A DNA stretch of 64,000 nucleotides from Paenibacillus sp. FSL R7-0337 (GTDB lineage Bacteria > Bacillota > Bacilli > Paenibacillales > Paenibacillaceae): NCBI RefSeq assembly GCF_037969875.1, contig NZ_CP150218.1, forward strand, positions 5,890,001 through 5,954,000, given 5' to 3'. Shown one piece after another: positions 8,660 to 17,383 of this stretch (the first letter of the stretch is position 1; every line of letters starts with the position of its first letter). The notes below the pieces were generated by a model, which had not been told where the DNA came from, did no database searches, and was given only the letters and a program-made list of their open reading frames with translations. Position numbers and translations under genes: made by a program.

Positions 8660-9456
8660 GCAGATTGAAGAAAGTTCAAGCATTGGGTGCGGGGGAGTCT
8701 TCTCCGGCAATCCAGAAAGCTCAGAAGGTTCAGAATGCTCGAAAAACTCAGAATGCTCAGAATACACAGAATACACAGGAAACCTGGGGCAGTCAGAAGG
8801 CTCAAAAGTTGCAGAGTACACAGTCACCTCAGACCAACCCTGCGCAGCCGGAGCTGGAAGTGGTTTTAGTCCGACATGGCTATACCCAGTGGAATAAGGA
8901 ACACCGTTATCTGGGCAGTACCGATTTGCCGCTTGTGCCGGGAGAGGCAGAGCGGCTTGAGAAGCTACGGACACAGCCACCGCTTGGCGGGGAGTTCCGC
9001 AGTGTCTATTGCAGTGACCTGCGCAGATGCCGGGAAACTCTAGCGGCCTTGCTTCCGCACCTGATGCCGCAGGCAGTCTATGATTCCCGGCTACGGGAGG
9101 TGGACTTCGGGGCGTGGGAGGGCTACACGTATGATCAACTTAAGGATAATCCGCTGTACCGGAGCTGGATTGACAACCCCGGGTCGGCAACGCCCCCGGA
9201 AGGGGAGGCGTGGGCGCAATTCGCTGCCCGGGTTGATCATTTCTGGATAGAGCTTCTGCGGGAGGTGCAGGCTCCCGATGCATCCCGTATATTACTGGTG
9301 ACCCATGGCGGCGTCATCCGGCAGCTGCTGGCGCAGATCATTGAAGGCCAGACATTCTATACCGCAGCAGCACCGGCTCCTGGTGAGGTTACGGTCCTGC
9401 GTCTGCTGAAGGTTGGAGGAAGCTGGCAGATGGCGGCGGAGAATGCTAACGGGTGA
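8656..9456 (+). CDS. histidine phosphatase, probable alpha-ribazole phosphatase
   Basis: A phosphoglycerate-mutase-like phosphatase with the RHG catalytic loop (VLVRHGYTQWN) and the distal THGGVIRQLL histidine motif. Its place after cbiB suggests the CobC role, removing phosphate from alpha-ribazole phosphate in lower-ligand assembly; other phosphatase functions cannot be excluded. Before the domain lies an unusual 55-residue leader rich in Gln, Asn, Lys and Thr (QNAQNTQNTQ). The start is ambiguous: TTG 8656 overlaps the cbiB stop, TTG 8665 has GGGGG at a good distance, and ATG 8638 is also in frame without a clear ribosome site. Confidence 0.8.
   Translation: MSRLKKVQALGAGESSPAIQKAQKVQNARKTQNAQNTQNTQETWGSQKAQKLQSTQSPQTNPAQPELEVVLVRHGYTQWNKEHRYLGSTDLPLVPGEAERLEKLRTQPPLGGEFRSVYCSDLRRCRETLAALLPHLMPQAVYDSRLREVDFGAWEGYTYDQLKDNPLYRSWIDNPGSATPPEGEAWAQFAARVDHFWIELLREVQAPDASRILLVTHGGVIRQLLAQIIEGQTFYTAAAPAPGEVTVLRLLKVGGSWQMAAENANG
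8706..8835 (+). repeat. short tandem repeats encoding a Q/N/T-rich linker
   Basis: Repeats of 6-9 nt such as CAGAATGCT and CAGAATACA encode a low-complexity linker at the N-terminus of the histidine phosphatase. Confidence 0.7.
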
Positions 9457-9891
9457 TTGCACTTTGTACATCAGAATGATCCAAAAAACGTATCCATAAC
9501 TCATTCTGCTGTATTTCCTGCAACAGAATTGCAGCAATTAGCCCGATAATAGGCAAAATCCAAATTTCTAATGCACATAATGCAGCAGAATACGAAAAAG
9601 GGCCAATATACGCTTATCTGATTGTACAAAATACAATAGAACCCTCAGGGAGCGCTCAATTAGTGCCCGGGCAATACACGAAAATACCCGATAATCACAA
9701 CCCGTCCGCATCCGCCCGCATCAGGTATTCCCCATTACCGGTATGCTGAGAAGACGCATGTATAAGCAATACTAGCTCCACATTCCCGCCCCTCATCCCC
9801 CACAGAACCACGTCCGGCAGAAAATCCCGGGGCGGTGGTTCTTTTTTTACGGCAAAGTCTGTGCCATGATAGCTATGGAGGCGATCGCAGG
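9457..9891. other. non-coding gap between the cob block and the ddl operon
   Basis: AT-rich, with no credible ORF. Loosely repeated motifs (CTGCTGTATTT..CAACAGAA, ATGCAGCAGAATA, TTGTACAAAATACAATAGAA) recur roughly every 50-70 nt, resembling the intergenic repeats elsewhere in the window. It ends in a terminator at 9804-9848. Confidence 0.4.
9804..9848 (+). terminator. hairpin with T-run upstream of the MocR gene
   Basis: AGAACCAC pairs with GTGGTTCT and is followed by seven T residues. It lies about 350 bases after the phosphatase stop and just before the MocR gene, so it may end the cob transcript or attenuate the ddl operon. Confidence 0.6.
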
Positions 9892-11352
9892 ATGTTTAAG
9901 GATTTCAAGCTCATTACCGGGCGTCCGGTATCGATCCAGGTGAAGGATTATATGAAGCATCTCATCATCAAAAGCGCGCTCCAAGGCGGCCAAAAGCTCC
10001 CCTCGACACGCGAACTCAGCAGCCTGCTGAAGGTCAGCCGGAACTCGGTGATCTCGGCTTATGAGGGTCTGGAGGACGATGGCTTCGCCTATACCGTACA
10101 GGGTCAAGGCAGTTATGTCGCCCAAGGCGCGGCAGCGCAGAACGGTGCGGAAGCCGCCTCATGGACGATGGACTGGAAGGAACGGCTTAGCGGGCAGGCG
10201 CTGCTTGCAGAGGAGCTGGACATTATGAAGCGGGGGATACGCGCGGAGAAGGGCACGATTTCTTTTACCAGCATCGCCCCGGATGAGCGTCTCTTCGAGC
10301 TGGATCATGTCCGCAGAGCGTTCCTGGAGCGTATGTCCGTAGAGGGCAACGTTCTGCTGAATTATGGATATGCCAAAGGATATAAGCCGTTAATAGACTA
10401 TCTCAAGCAATATATGGAGCATAAAGGCGTGGATCTGCGCGGCAAGGATATGCTGATTACGAACGGGTTCACGGAGGGCTTCGACCTGGTGCTGTCGGCT
10501 CTCGGCAAGCGGCATGGCGCAGTGGTCTGCGAGAATCCGACGCATCATACGGCAATCAAGAATCTTAAGCTGCACGGCTTCGGAATTCACGGGGTCACGA
10601 TGGAGCGGGACGGCATCCACCTCGGGGAGCTGGAGCAGGCGCTGGAGGCGCGGCCGTATGACTGTGCTTATCTGGTTCCCTCCTACCATAATCCCACCGG
10701 CATCGTCATGTCCCCCGAGAAAAGACAAGGGCTAATGAAGCTGATGCAGGACTACAACGTGCCGGTGATTGAGGACGGGTTCAATGAAGAGCTGCGCTAT
10801 TCCGGCGCCCATGTGGCTCCGTTAATTGCGGCGGCGGGCGGCGGGAACGGCGTGGTGTATCTCGGCAGCTTTTCCAAGGTCCTGTTCCCCGGGCTGCGGG
10901 TAGGCTGGGTGCTGGCGGATGAGGAGCTGATCTATTATTTGGAGAGTGTTAAGCGGGCGCGGACCATTCATACCTCGACGCTTGACCAGTCCATTCTGTA
11001 TCAATATCTGCTGGGCGGCAACCTGGAGAAATATCTCAAAAAAGCCCGGCTGGAGTATAAACGCAAATACGAGCTGACCCTGGCCTGCTGTAAGGAGCAT
11101 ATACCATATGCCTCCTTGTCGGGTGATGGGGGGCTGCATCTGTTCGTAACGTTCGCGGAAGGCTTCAATACAAGGGAATTGCTGGCGGCTTGCCACGCGC
11201 GGGGGGTTATTTTTACGGCGGGAGACATCTTCTTCACAGACGGTGCAGGACAGAATACGCTGCGGTTGGGCTTCTCCAGGGTGGCGGATGAGGATATTGT
11301 GCGGGGCATTGCAATCATCGGGAAGACAGCACGGACATTAATGGGAGAATGA
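9892..11352 (+). CDS. MocR/GabR-type PLP-binding regulator, probable DdlR
   Basis: A 486-residue fusion of a GntR-type winged helix (residues 1-75, with QVKDYMKHLIIKSALQGGQKLPSTRELS) and an aminotransferase-like PLP domain. The Schiff-base lysine motif GSFSKVLFPGLRVGW is near residue 330 and the cofactor region has PSYHNPTGIVM. Such regulators sense PLP-linked amino acids. The next gene, nine bases on, is D-Ala-D-Ala ligase, matching the DdlR type of MocR protein described from Brevibacillus as an activator of ddl; D-alanyl-D-alanine control is therefore likely. ATG 9892 is chosen because GGAGGCGATCGCAGG precedes it. Confidence 0.85.
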   Translation: MFKDFKLITGRPVSIQVKDYMKHLIIKSALQGGQKLPSTRELSSLLKVSRNSVISAYEGLEDDGFAYTVQGQGSYVAQGAAAQNGAEAASWTMDWKERLSGQALLAEELDIMKRGIRAEKGTISFTSIAPDERLFELDHVRRAFLERMSVEGNVLLNYGYAKGYKPLIDYLKQYMEHKGVDLRGKDMLITNGFTEGFDLVLSALGKRHGAVVCENPTHHTAIKNLKLHGFGIHGVTMERDGIHLGELEQALEARPYDCAYLVPSYHNPTGIVMSPEKRQGLMKLMQDYNVPVIEDGFNEELRYSGAHVAPLIAAAGGGNGVVYLGSFSKVLFPGLRVGWVLADEELIYYLESVKRARTIHTSTLDQSILYQYLLGGNLEKYLKKARLEYKRKYELTLACCKEHIPYASLSGDGGLHLFVTFAEGFNTRELLAACHARGVIFTAGDIFFTDGAGQNTLRLGFSRVADEDIVRGIAIIGKTARTLMGE

Positions 11353-11361
11353 GGTGCGGAT

Positions 11362-12459
11362 ATGCTAAGAGTAGGTGTGATTATGGGCGGGGTATCGTCC
11401 GAATATGAGGTGTCGCTGAAGACTGGCAGAGAGATGCTGAAGGCGCTTGATCCGGCAAAATACACAGGAATTCCGGTACACATTACCTCGCGTAAAGAGC
11501 TGCTTGAAGGGGCGACGGGACTGGACTTCGCTCTGCTCGCCCTGCATGGGGCTTACGGGGAAGATGGTACAGTGCAGGGAACCCTGGAGACGCTCGGAAT
11601 TCCGTATTCCGGGAGCGGGGTGCTCGCAAGCAGCTTGTGTATGGATAAAGGGCTGGCCAAGACGATCATCCGCAGCAAAAGCATTCCCACACCCGACTGG
11701 CTGTGTTGGGACAGCATGGACGACTATGCCCCGGAAGCCGTGGAACGGCTCGGTTATCCGGTGATGGTGAAGCCGAATTCCGGCGGGTCCAGCATCGGGA
11801 TGACCAAGGTAAGAGGGCCAGAGGGGCTGCGGGCGGCGGTGGATAAGGCTTTTGCTAGTGCGGATGGAGGAGCGGTGCTGATTGAACAATACATCCCGGG
11901 ACAGGAGATTACCTGCTCCATCCTGGGGGGAGAGTTGCTGCCGGTCATCGGGATTCAATCGCTGGGTGCAGACTGGTTCGATTATGAGGCCAAATACGAA
12001 CAGGGCGGAGCGGAGGAGCAGATTATCCGGCTGCCGGATGCGGTGCAGGAACAGGTACGGACGGCGGCGTTAACCTGCTACCGGGCGCTTAAATGCGCAG
12101 TGTATGCACGGGTGGATATGCTGCTGAAGGATGGCATCCCTTATGTGCTGGAGGTGAATACATTGCCCGGAATGACGGCAACCAGCCTGTTGCCTCAGAG
12201 TGCAGCGGCAGCCGGGATGGATTTCAGCAGCTTGCTGGATGAGATTATTACCGGATCGCTGCGGGAGCGCGGGGGCTTGAAAGGTGCATTTGGCGAGGGA
12301 GCACGGACGGATGTGGATGCAGGAGTTAAGCCGCAGGGGCAAGTCAAGGATGCGCAGCAAGCCGGTTATTCCAATCATACCCATCATGCACATCATGTCC
12401 CTCAAGCCCCTCAAGCCCCTCAAGCGCAGCCTGTAGAATCTGGAGGTGTCAGGCTATGA
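11362..12459 (+). CDS. ddl: D-alanine--D-alanine ligase with His/Pro/Gln-rich tail
   Basis: An ATP-grasp ligase that makes the D-Ala-D-Ala dipeptide for peptidoglycan. The N-terminus has VGVIMGGVSSEYEVS, then ALHGAYGEDGTVQG, the central VMVKPNSGGSSIGM, and the metal/substrate motif VLEVNTLPGMTATSLLPQSAAAAG near residue 250. The ligase fold ends near residue 305, the short bacterial form. The remaining 60 residues are unusual: a Gly-rich stretch, then HTHHAHH followed by repeated PQA units. It overlaps the following aminotransferase start by four bases (ATGA), so the two are translationally coupled, downstream of a MocR regulator. Confidence 0.93.
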   Translation: MLRVGVIMGGVSSEYEVSLKTGREMLKALDPAKYTGIPVHITSRKELLEGATGLDFALLALHGAYGEDGTVQGTLETLGIPYSGSGVLASSLCMDKGLAKTIIRSKSIPTPDWLCWDSMDDYAPEAVERLGYPVMVKPNSGGSSIGMTKVRGPEGLRAAVDKAFASADGGAVLIEQYIPGQEITCSILGGELLPVIGIQSLGADWFDYEAKYEQGGAEEQIIRLPDAVQEQVRTAALTCYRALKCAVYARVDMLLKDGIPYVLEVNTLPGMTATSLLPQSAAAAGMDFSSLLDEIITGSLRERGGLKGAFGEGARTDVDAGVKPQGQVKDAQQAGYSNHTHHAHHVPQAPQAPQAQPVESGGVRL

Positions 12460-13712
12460 GTACGATGAGAAGGGACAATGCTGCATTGCCTGTAGATAGA
12501 GTCAGCAGCCCTATGCACAGTCATATTATTAATCCGCGGTTACAAGAGATTCCGCCTTCGGGCATCCGGGCTTTTTTTGATCTGGCTGCGGGTAACAACG
12601 ATATTATCTCACTAGGAGTAGGCGAGCCGGACTTCGCTACACCCAAGCAGGTAAGAGCAGCCTGTATCCGTGCGCTCGACCGCGGGGAGACGGGGTATAC
12701 CTCGAACAGCGGACTGCCGGAGCTGCGGGAAGAAATTGCCGGCTATTTGGAGGCGGGCTTCGGATTGCGCTATGATCCTGCGGATGAAATTCTGGTTACG
12801 GTGGGAAGCAGTGAAGCGGTGGATCTGGCACTGCGGGCATTCATGGCTCCCGGGGATGAGATTCTGATTCCTTCTCCGGGTTATGTCGCCTATGCTCCTA
12901 TTGCCCATCTGAACGGCGGGACACTGGCGCCGGTGGAGACGAAGGTAGAGGAAGGCTTCAAGCTCACTGCCGAAGCTCTGCGTAAGGCGGTAACGCCGCG
13001 TACGAAGCTGCTGATGGTGAATTTTCCAAGCAATCCTACAGGAGCGGTTATGACTTACGAGGACTGGCTGCCGGTTGCTGAAGTGGTGAAGGAGCATGGC
13101 CTGATTGTCATTTCTGATGAGATCTATGCCGAGCTGACTTATGACAGCAAGCATGCCAGCATTGCCTCTCTGCCTGGGATGATGGAGCGGACGGTGGTGA
13201 TCAGCGGATTCTCGAAGGCTTTTGCCATGACGGGCTGGCGGGTAGGCTATGCCTGCGGGAACCGCGAGCTGCTCTCGGCCATGCTGAAGATTCATCAATA
13301 CACCGCCATGTGCGCACCGCTGCCGGGGCAGATTGCTGCGGTCGAAGCGCTGCGCAGTGCGCTCCCGGATATGGAGCGGATGAAGGCGTGCTTCAAAGAA
13401 CGACGCTCGCTGATCGTGGAGGGCCTGCGGTCCGCCGGATTGTCCTGCCATATGCCGCAGGGGGCCTTCTATGCCTTCGCTTCGATCAGCCGCACCGGGC
13501 TCAGTTCAGAAGAGTTCGCCATGCGCCTGCTGCAGGAGGCAGGGGTTGCCGTGGTACCGGGTCATGTGTTCGGAGCTGGAGGGGAAGGCTACATCCGCTG
13601 CTCCTACGCCGCTTCTACGGCGAAGCTGACCGAAGCGCTGGAGCGGCTGGAAGGCTTCATGAAGATGACAATGCTGCATAGTTTTGCAGGTAAAAATGTA
13701 ATTGTAAGATGA
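12456..13712 (+). CDS. class I/II PLP aminotransferase (PatA-like)
   Basis: A 418-residue fold-type I aminotransferase. Motifs include GVGEPDFATP near residue 54, FPSNPTGAVMTYEDW, the ISDEIYAEL cofactor aspartate segment, and the lysine site SGFSKAFAMTGWRVGY near residue 250. Related enzymes act on aromatic or branched amino acids, acyl-lysine intermediates or alanine. Coupling to ddl and a MocR regulator suggests supply or recycling of an alanine-type substrate for wall synthesis, which is inference. GGAGG lies before the ATG. A strong terminator follows at 13788. Confidence 0.88.
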   Translation: MSTMRRDNAALPVDRVSSPMHSHIINPRLQEIPPSGIRAFFDLAAGNNDIISLGVGEPDFATPKQVRAACIRALDRGETGYTSNSGLPELREEIAGYLEAGFGLRYDPADEILVTVGSSEAVDLALRAFMAPGDEILIPSPGYVAYAPIAHLNGGTLAPVETKVEEGFKLTAEALRKAVTPRTKLLMVNFPSNPTGAVMTYEDWLPVAEVVKEHGLIVISDEIYAELTYDSKHASIASLPGMMERTVVISGFSKAFAMTGWRVGYACGNRELLSAMLKIHQYTAMCAPLPGQIAAVEALRSALPDMERMKACFKERRSLIVEGLRSAGLSCHMPQGAFYAFASISRTGLSSEEFAMRLLQEAGVAVVPGHVFGAGGEGYIRCSYAASTAKLTEALERLEGFMKMTMLHSFAGKNVIVR

Positions 13713-13787
13713 TTTCATATCACCTATAATCCTTAAAGGAAGAAATAGGGAGATTGAAACAGCATTCCGGCCCGCCGCCGGATCAGG

Positions 13788-13820
13788 AAGCCCCCTTCTT
13801 CATTTGGAGGGGGCTTTTGG
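13788..13820 (+). terminator. terminator of the ddl operon
   Basis: AAGCCCCCTTC-TTCATTTG-GAGGGGGCTTTT is a near-perfect GC-rich hairpin with a T-run about 75 bases after the aminotransferase stop. Confidence 0.85.
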
Positions 13821-13944
13821 GCTTGTAATGGGGTAAGGCTGGGGAGCCGGTGGGAGCTTGATGGTGCAGAAAGTTGGCGGGCAGGTAGACGGTTAGCAGC
13901 TAACTAGGTAACTGTGGCGGGATGTAGGCTGGCGGGAGGAATAA

Positions 13945-14222
13945 GGGGGAGAAATCCCTTTGATTGTGGTCGAAGTGGGCTGAAGGGAGGAAAGAGAGGG
14001 AGAAATCCCTTTGATGGTGGCGGAAATTAGGCTGGTGAGGAAATGAGAAGGGTAAATCCTTTTGATCCTATTGTGCTGAGGTGCATAAGTGCACCTGGAT
14101 TTGGCGAAATGGGGCCAGGCGATCGAATGAGGGGTATTAGTGCATCTGATTTCGGCGAAACGGGGCCCGACGGTTAGATGAGGTGCATTAGTGCACTTGA
14201 TTTCGGCTAACTTGGCCTACCC
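13945..14222. repeat. two neighbouring arrays of ~51-nt imperfect repeats
   Basis: Three units share GAGAAATCCCTTTGAT (13950, 14000, about 14052). Three more share GAGGTGCATTAGTGCACTTGATTTCGG-type cores (about 14079, 14128, 14179). Spacing is 50-52 nt throughout. No ORF of interest runs through them. Confidence 0.75.
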
Positions 14223-14510
14223 CGCGTTGCACCATTCCGCCAACCCTGCACACCTGCCCCGCACCTTGCAACTTTTACACAGCATGCTCATACAGTGGAC
14301 TACCTCCACAGCAGCAATTTGACTAAATTTATCCTTCTAATACAGGCAGGCTTAGACTCTTCAGTGCGCTAGTGAGCGGCATAGCCTGCAATACTTGCGG
14401 ATTTAAACTTCAATGACTGTTAAACAGCTTCAACGTAACCTGATCAGCAGACACAGATGTATTCTTGCAGCGGGAGTCCGCTTTCGCACTATCTAATAGG
14501 AGGCAATATC
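14223..14510. other. non-coding leader region before cobT
   Basis: This stretch separates the repeat arrays from cobT. I looked for a cobalamin riboswitch and did not recognise its conserved elements. No promoter stands out. Confidence 0.35.
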
Positions 14511-15572
14511 ATGATCTCAGCCATTCAAGAAGTAACCGGACGGATCGCTCCGCCTGACGAAAAAGCTACACTACGCGCGGTGCTCCGCCTGAACAGTCTG
14601 ACCAAGCCGCCCGGAAGCCTCGGGCGGCTGGAGGCGCTGGCTGTCCGGCTGGCCGGAATCTCCAAAGTAGAGCAGCCCTGCTACAACAAACGAACGGTTG
14701 TGGTTATGGCCGCAGACCATGGGGTCTGCTGTGAAGGCGTCAGTGCTTTTCCGCAGGAGGTGACCATGCAGATGGCCTATAACTTCCTCAGCGGCGGGGC
14801 GGCTGTGAATGTCCTGGCCCGTCAAGGCGGTGCTGAGGTACAATTCGTGGATATCGGGATCAACGGCGATATCGACCACCCGCAGGTGATTAACCGCAAG
14901 GTCCGCCGGGGCACAGACAATATGGCAGCAGGTCCGGCGATGAGCCGGGAGGATGCGCTGCGCGCGATTCTGGCCGGAGTTCATGTGGCGCAGGAGGCGG
15001 TGAAGAACGGCACGGAGATTTTTATTACCGGGGAGATGGGCATCGGGAATACGACAGCCAGTGCGGCGGTCTTGTGCGCACTTGAGGGCATTCCGGCAGA
15101 GACGGCGGCAGGACGCGGGACAGGCATTAACGATGAGCGGCTTCAGCACAAAATTTCGGTAATCGAACGTGCCCTCCAGGTAAATAACCCCGACCCCGCT
15201 GATCCGGTTGATGTGCTCGCCAAGGTCGGAGGGCTCGAGATTGCCGGGCTGGCCGGGCTGATTCTCGGTGCGGCGGCGCTGCGGATTCCGGTCATTCTGG
15301 ACGGCTTCATCTCCGGTGCGGCAGCTCTGATCGCCCGGGCACTGGCACCGGAATCCACAGCGTACATGATCGCTTCCCATGTCTCTGGTGAGCAGGGGCA
15401 TAAGCTGATGCTGGACCGCCTCGGTCTGGAAGCGCTGATTGATATGGGCCTGCGGCTGGGCGAAGGCACCGGGGGCGCGCTATGCCTGCATTTTATCGAA
15501 GCGGTCTGCCGGATTATGCGTGAGATGGCGACCTTCGAAAGTGCGGGCGTCTCCGGCTCGGAGAGCGTATGA
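14511..15572 (+). CDS. cobT: nicotinate-nucleotide-dimethylbenzimidazole phosphoribosyltransferase CobT
   Basis: A 353-residue enzyme that transfers phosphoribose from nicotinate mononucleotide to dimethylbenzimidazole or a similar base, giving alpha-ribazole phosphate for the lower ligand. Conserved stretches are LTKPPGSLGRLE near the N-terminus, MAADHGVCCEGVSAFPQEVT near residue 66, the GEMGIGNTTAS motif near residue 175 with its downstream GRGTGI, and the C-terminal LRLGEGTGGAL with the catalytic glutamate. ATG 14511 has AGGAGG upstream; an in-frame ATG at 14457 lacks one. It overlaps cobU by four bases. Confidence 0.94.
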   Translation: MISAIQEVTGRIAPPDEKATLRAVLRLNSLTKPPGSLGRLEALAVRLAGISKVEQPCYNKRTVVVMAADHGVCCEGVSAFPQEVTMQMAYNFLSGGAAVNVLARQGGAEVQFVDIGINGDIDHPQVINRKVRRGTDNMAAGPAMSREDALRAILAGVHVAQEAVKNGTEIFITGEMGIGNTTASAAVLCALEGIPAETAAGRGTGINDERLQHKISVIERALQVNNPDPADPVDVLAKVGGLEIAGLAGLILGAAALRIPVILDGFISGAAALIARALAPESTAYMIASHVSGEQGHKLMLDRLGLEALIDMGLRLGEGTGGALCLHFIEAVCRIMREMATFESAGVSGSESV

Positions 15573-16126
15573 GCATTCTGGTCACGGGCGGGGCACGCAG
15601 CGGTAAAAGCGGCTTCGCCGAGCGTCTGACCCGCAAGCTGGCTGACACGCAGCAGGCGGTCTATGTGGCAACCGGACAGGCTTTTGATGCGGAGATGGAG
15701 GCGCGGATTGCGTTGCACCGGCAGCAGCGGCAGGCGGACGGCTTTCAGTGGGAGACGCTGGAGGAGCCGCTTAAGCTCGCAGCATTGCTGGAGCGGCTCT
15801 CCGGCAGCAGCCAGACTGTGCTGGTGGACTGCCTGACGCTCTGGCTGTCGAATCAGCTGCTGGCTGTGGAGGAGAGGAGCGACAGGCAGGAATTAGCAGA
15901 GGCTGCAATTGCCGAACTGGAGCAGGCCGTCTCCGGCTTCAAGGGAACACTGATTCTGGTTACGAATGAAGTGGGCGGTGGCATTGTGCCGGAATATGCG
16001 CTGGGGCGGCTGTACCGTGATTTGGCCGGAAGAATGAACGCCAGGCTGGCTTCCCGGTGCGGGCAGGTCTTTCTCGTGACTGCCGGAATCCCGGTTGAGC
16101 TGAGAAGCCGGGAGTATCTGCTGTGA
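15569..16126 (+). CDS. cobU: adenosylcobinamide kinase / guanylyltransferase CobU
   Basis: A 185-residue bifunctional enzyme that phosphorylates adenosylcobinamide and then transfers GMP to give AdoCbi-GDP. The P-loop GGARSGKSGFAE is at residues 7-18. Further support comes from VATGQAFDAEMEARIALHRQQR, the VDCLTLWLSN segment and VTNEVGGGIVPEYALGRLYRDLAG near the C-terminus, all typical of the family. It starts inside the cobT stop (ATGA) and its stop overlaps the GTG of cobS, so cobT-cobU-cobS form one translationally coupled unit. Confidence 0.94.
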   Translation: MSILVTGGARSGKSGFAERLTRKLADTQQAVYVATGQAFDAEMEARIALHRQQRQADGFQWETLEEPLKLAALLERLSGSSQTVLVDCLTLWLSNQLLAVEERSDRQELAEAAIAELEQAVSGFKGTLILVTNEVGGGIVPEYALGRLYRDLAGRMNARLASRCGQVFLVTAGIPVELRSREYLL

Positions 16127-16935
16127 GCGCGCGGGGAAATGCCGCGGCTGCGTTTCAGTTCCTGACGCGGTTTCCGGTCCGCACCAAGGAAGATTTCTCG
16201 CCGGAGCTGCTGCGCGCGAGCGTGGTCTATTATCCGCTCGTCGGGGCAGCCATCGGCCTTAGCACCCTACTTGGCGCCGCCGCAGCAGGCTGGCTGCTGC
16301 CGGCCTGGCCTGCCGCTGTCGTCACCCTCATCCTGTGGGTAGGACTGACCGGCGGGCTGCACCTGGACGGCTGGATGGACAGCGCCGATGCGCTGCTCAG
16401 CTACCGCTCCAGGGAGCGGATGCTGGAGATCATGAAGGACAGCCGTGTCGGCGCTATGGGCGTGCTGGCCTGCGTGCTGCTCCTGCTGCTGAAGGCCTCG
16501 CTGCTGGCGGCATGGCTCGAAGGCGGCAGCTTCAGCCTGCTGCCGCTGCTCCTGCTGCCGCCGGTCTGGGGCCGCTGGTACATGGTGCGGGCGATGGCCC
16601 GCTATCCCCTGGCCCGCGGCAATGAAGGGCTGGCCGCCACCTTCGGCGGGCTGCCTGCCCGGCAGGAGCGGCGCGCGGGCCTGAGCGCCGCGCTGCTGAC
16701 GCTGGCCGCAGCCGTTGCGCCTCTGGCGCTGGGCGCGGGCAGCGGGGCATGGCCGCTGCTGGCGGCTGCGGCCATCCTGACACCGCTGGCCGCGGCGGCC
16801 TGCGGCAGGCTCGCTGCGCGGCGGATCAACAGCCGGCTCGGCGGGCTCACCGGCGACGTCTACGGCGCGCTGGGCGAGCTGCTGGAGACGGTGGCCCTGC
16901 TTGTGCTGGTACTGCTCCAGCACAACCTGCCTTAG
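16123..16935 (+). CDS. cobS: adenosylcobinamide-GDP ribazoletransferase CobS
   Basis: A 270-residue membrane enzyme that joins AdoCbi-GDP to alpha-ribazole (phosphate), the last assembly step of the nucleotide loop. Signature regions are FQFLTRFPV, the YYPLVGAAIG segment, and GLHLDGWMDSADAL near residue 79 with the catalytic Asp cluster, followed by KDSRVGAMGV. Several hydrophobic segments and a very GC-rich, Leu/Ala-rich C-terminal half follow. GTG start overlapping the cobU stop. It is the last gene of the cobTUS block; a long repeat-bearing gap separates it from cbiP. Confidence 0.93.
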   Translation: MSARGNAAAAFQFLTRFPVRTKEDFSPELLRASVVYYPLVGAAIGLSTLLGAAAAGWLLPAWPAAVVTLILWVGLTGGLHLDGWMDSADALLSYRSRERMLEIMKDSRVGAMGVLACVLLLLLKASLLAAWLEGGSFSLLPLLLLPPVWGRWYMVRAMARYPLARGNEGLAATFGGLPARQERRAGLSAALLTLAAAVAPLALGAGSGAWPLLAAAAILTPLAAAACGRLAARRINSRLGGLTGDVYGALGELLETVALLVLVLLQHNLP

Positions 16936-17040
16936 CGGGCCGCGAGCCACCTGCCCGCGTCCGTCTGAATAATGCGCCGTACCTACGCAGCATTTATGCG
17001 TCGCTTCGCGCTGCGCCCGTAGCGAACAATCAGTGATACA

Positions 17041-17210
17041 TGTATTCTGTGCAATTAAAAAACAGTGAAACGGCAGGCTTTCTTCTTGTAACTGTAGTCT
17101 GTACAACTAAATTTACCTGAATGGGCGAAAATCCTGATATAGAGGCTGTTTAAATGCACGAAATACAGCTAAACGGAGATTCGGCGGCAGACCAAACGAT
17201 TTAGTTGTAC
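17041..17210. repeat. ~110-nt element with perfect 11-bp inverted ends, plus a degenerate copy
   Basis: GTACAACTAAA at 17101 and TTTAGTTGTAC ending at 17210 are exact inverted repeats around about 88 nt of non-coding DNA. A related segment (CTGTGCAATTAAA) begins near 17048. It could be a MITE-like element or a structured RNA. Confidence 0.5.
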
Positions 17211-17383
17211 AAGCTGCGTTTAAGCCACCCTCTACACCCTAACCGGGGGACGGCGAAATTTCAGCAAGCGACGAGTTAAAGTAATGCTCACAGGTGAAAA
17301 TCTGCTGAAGACTAATGCATCATCAGATTTACACTAGCGGGTGGGCATGATGAACCTAAAAAGGACTAAATATGAAATCCTTG

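Noticed and set aside
14223..14510. Cobalamin riboswitch before cobT
   Set aside because: No convincing B12-box or flanking conserved motifs could be found by eye.
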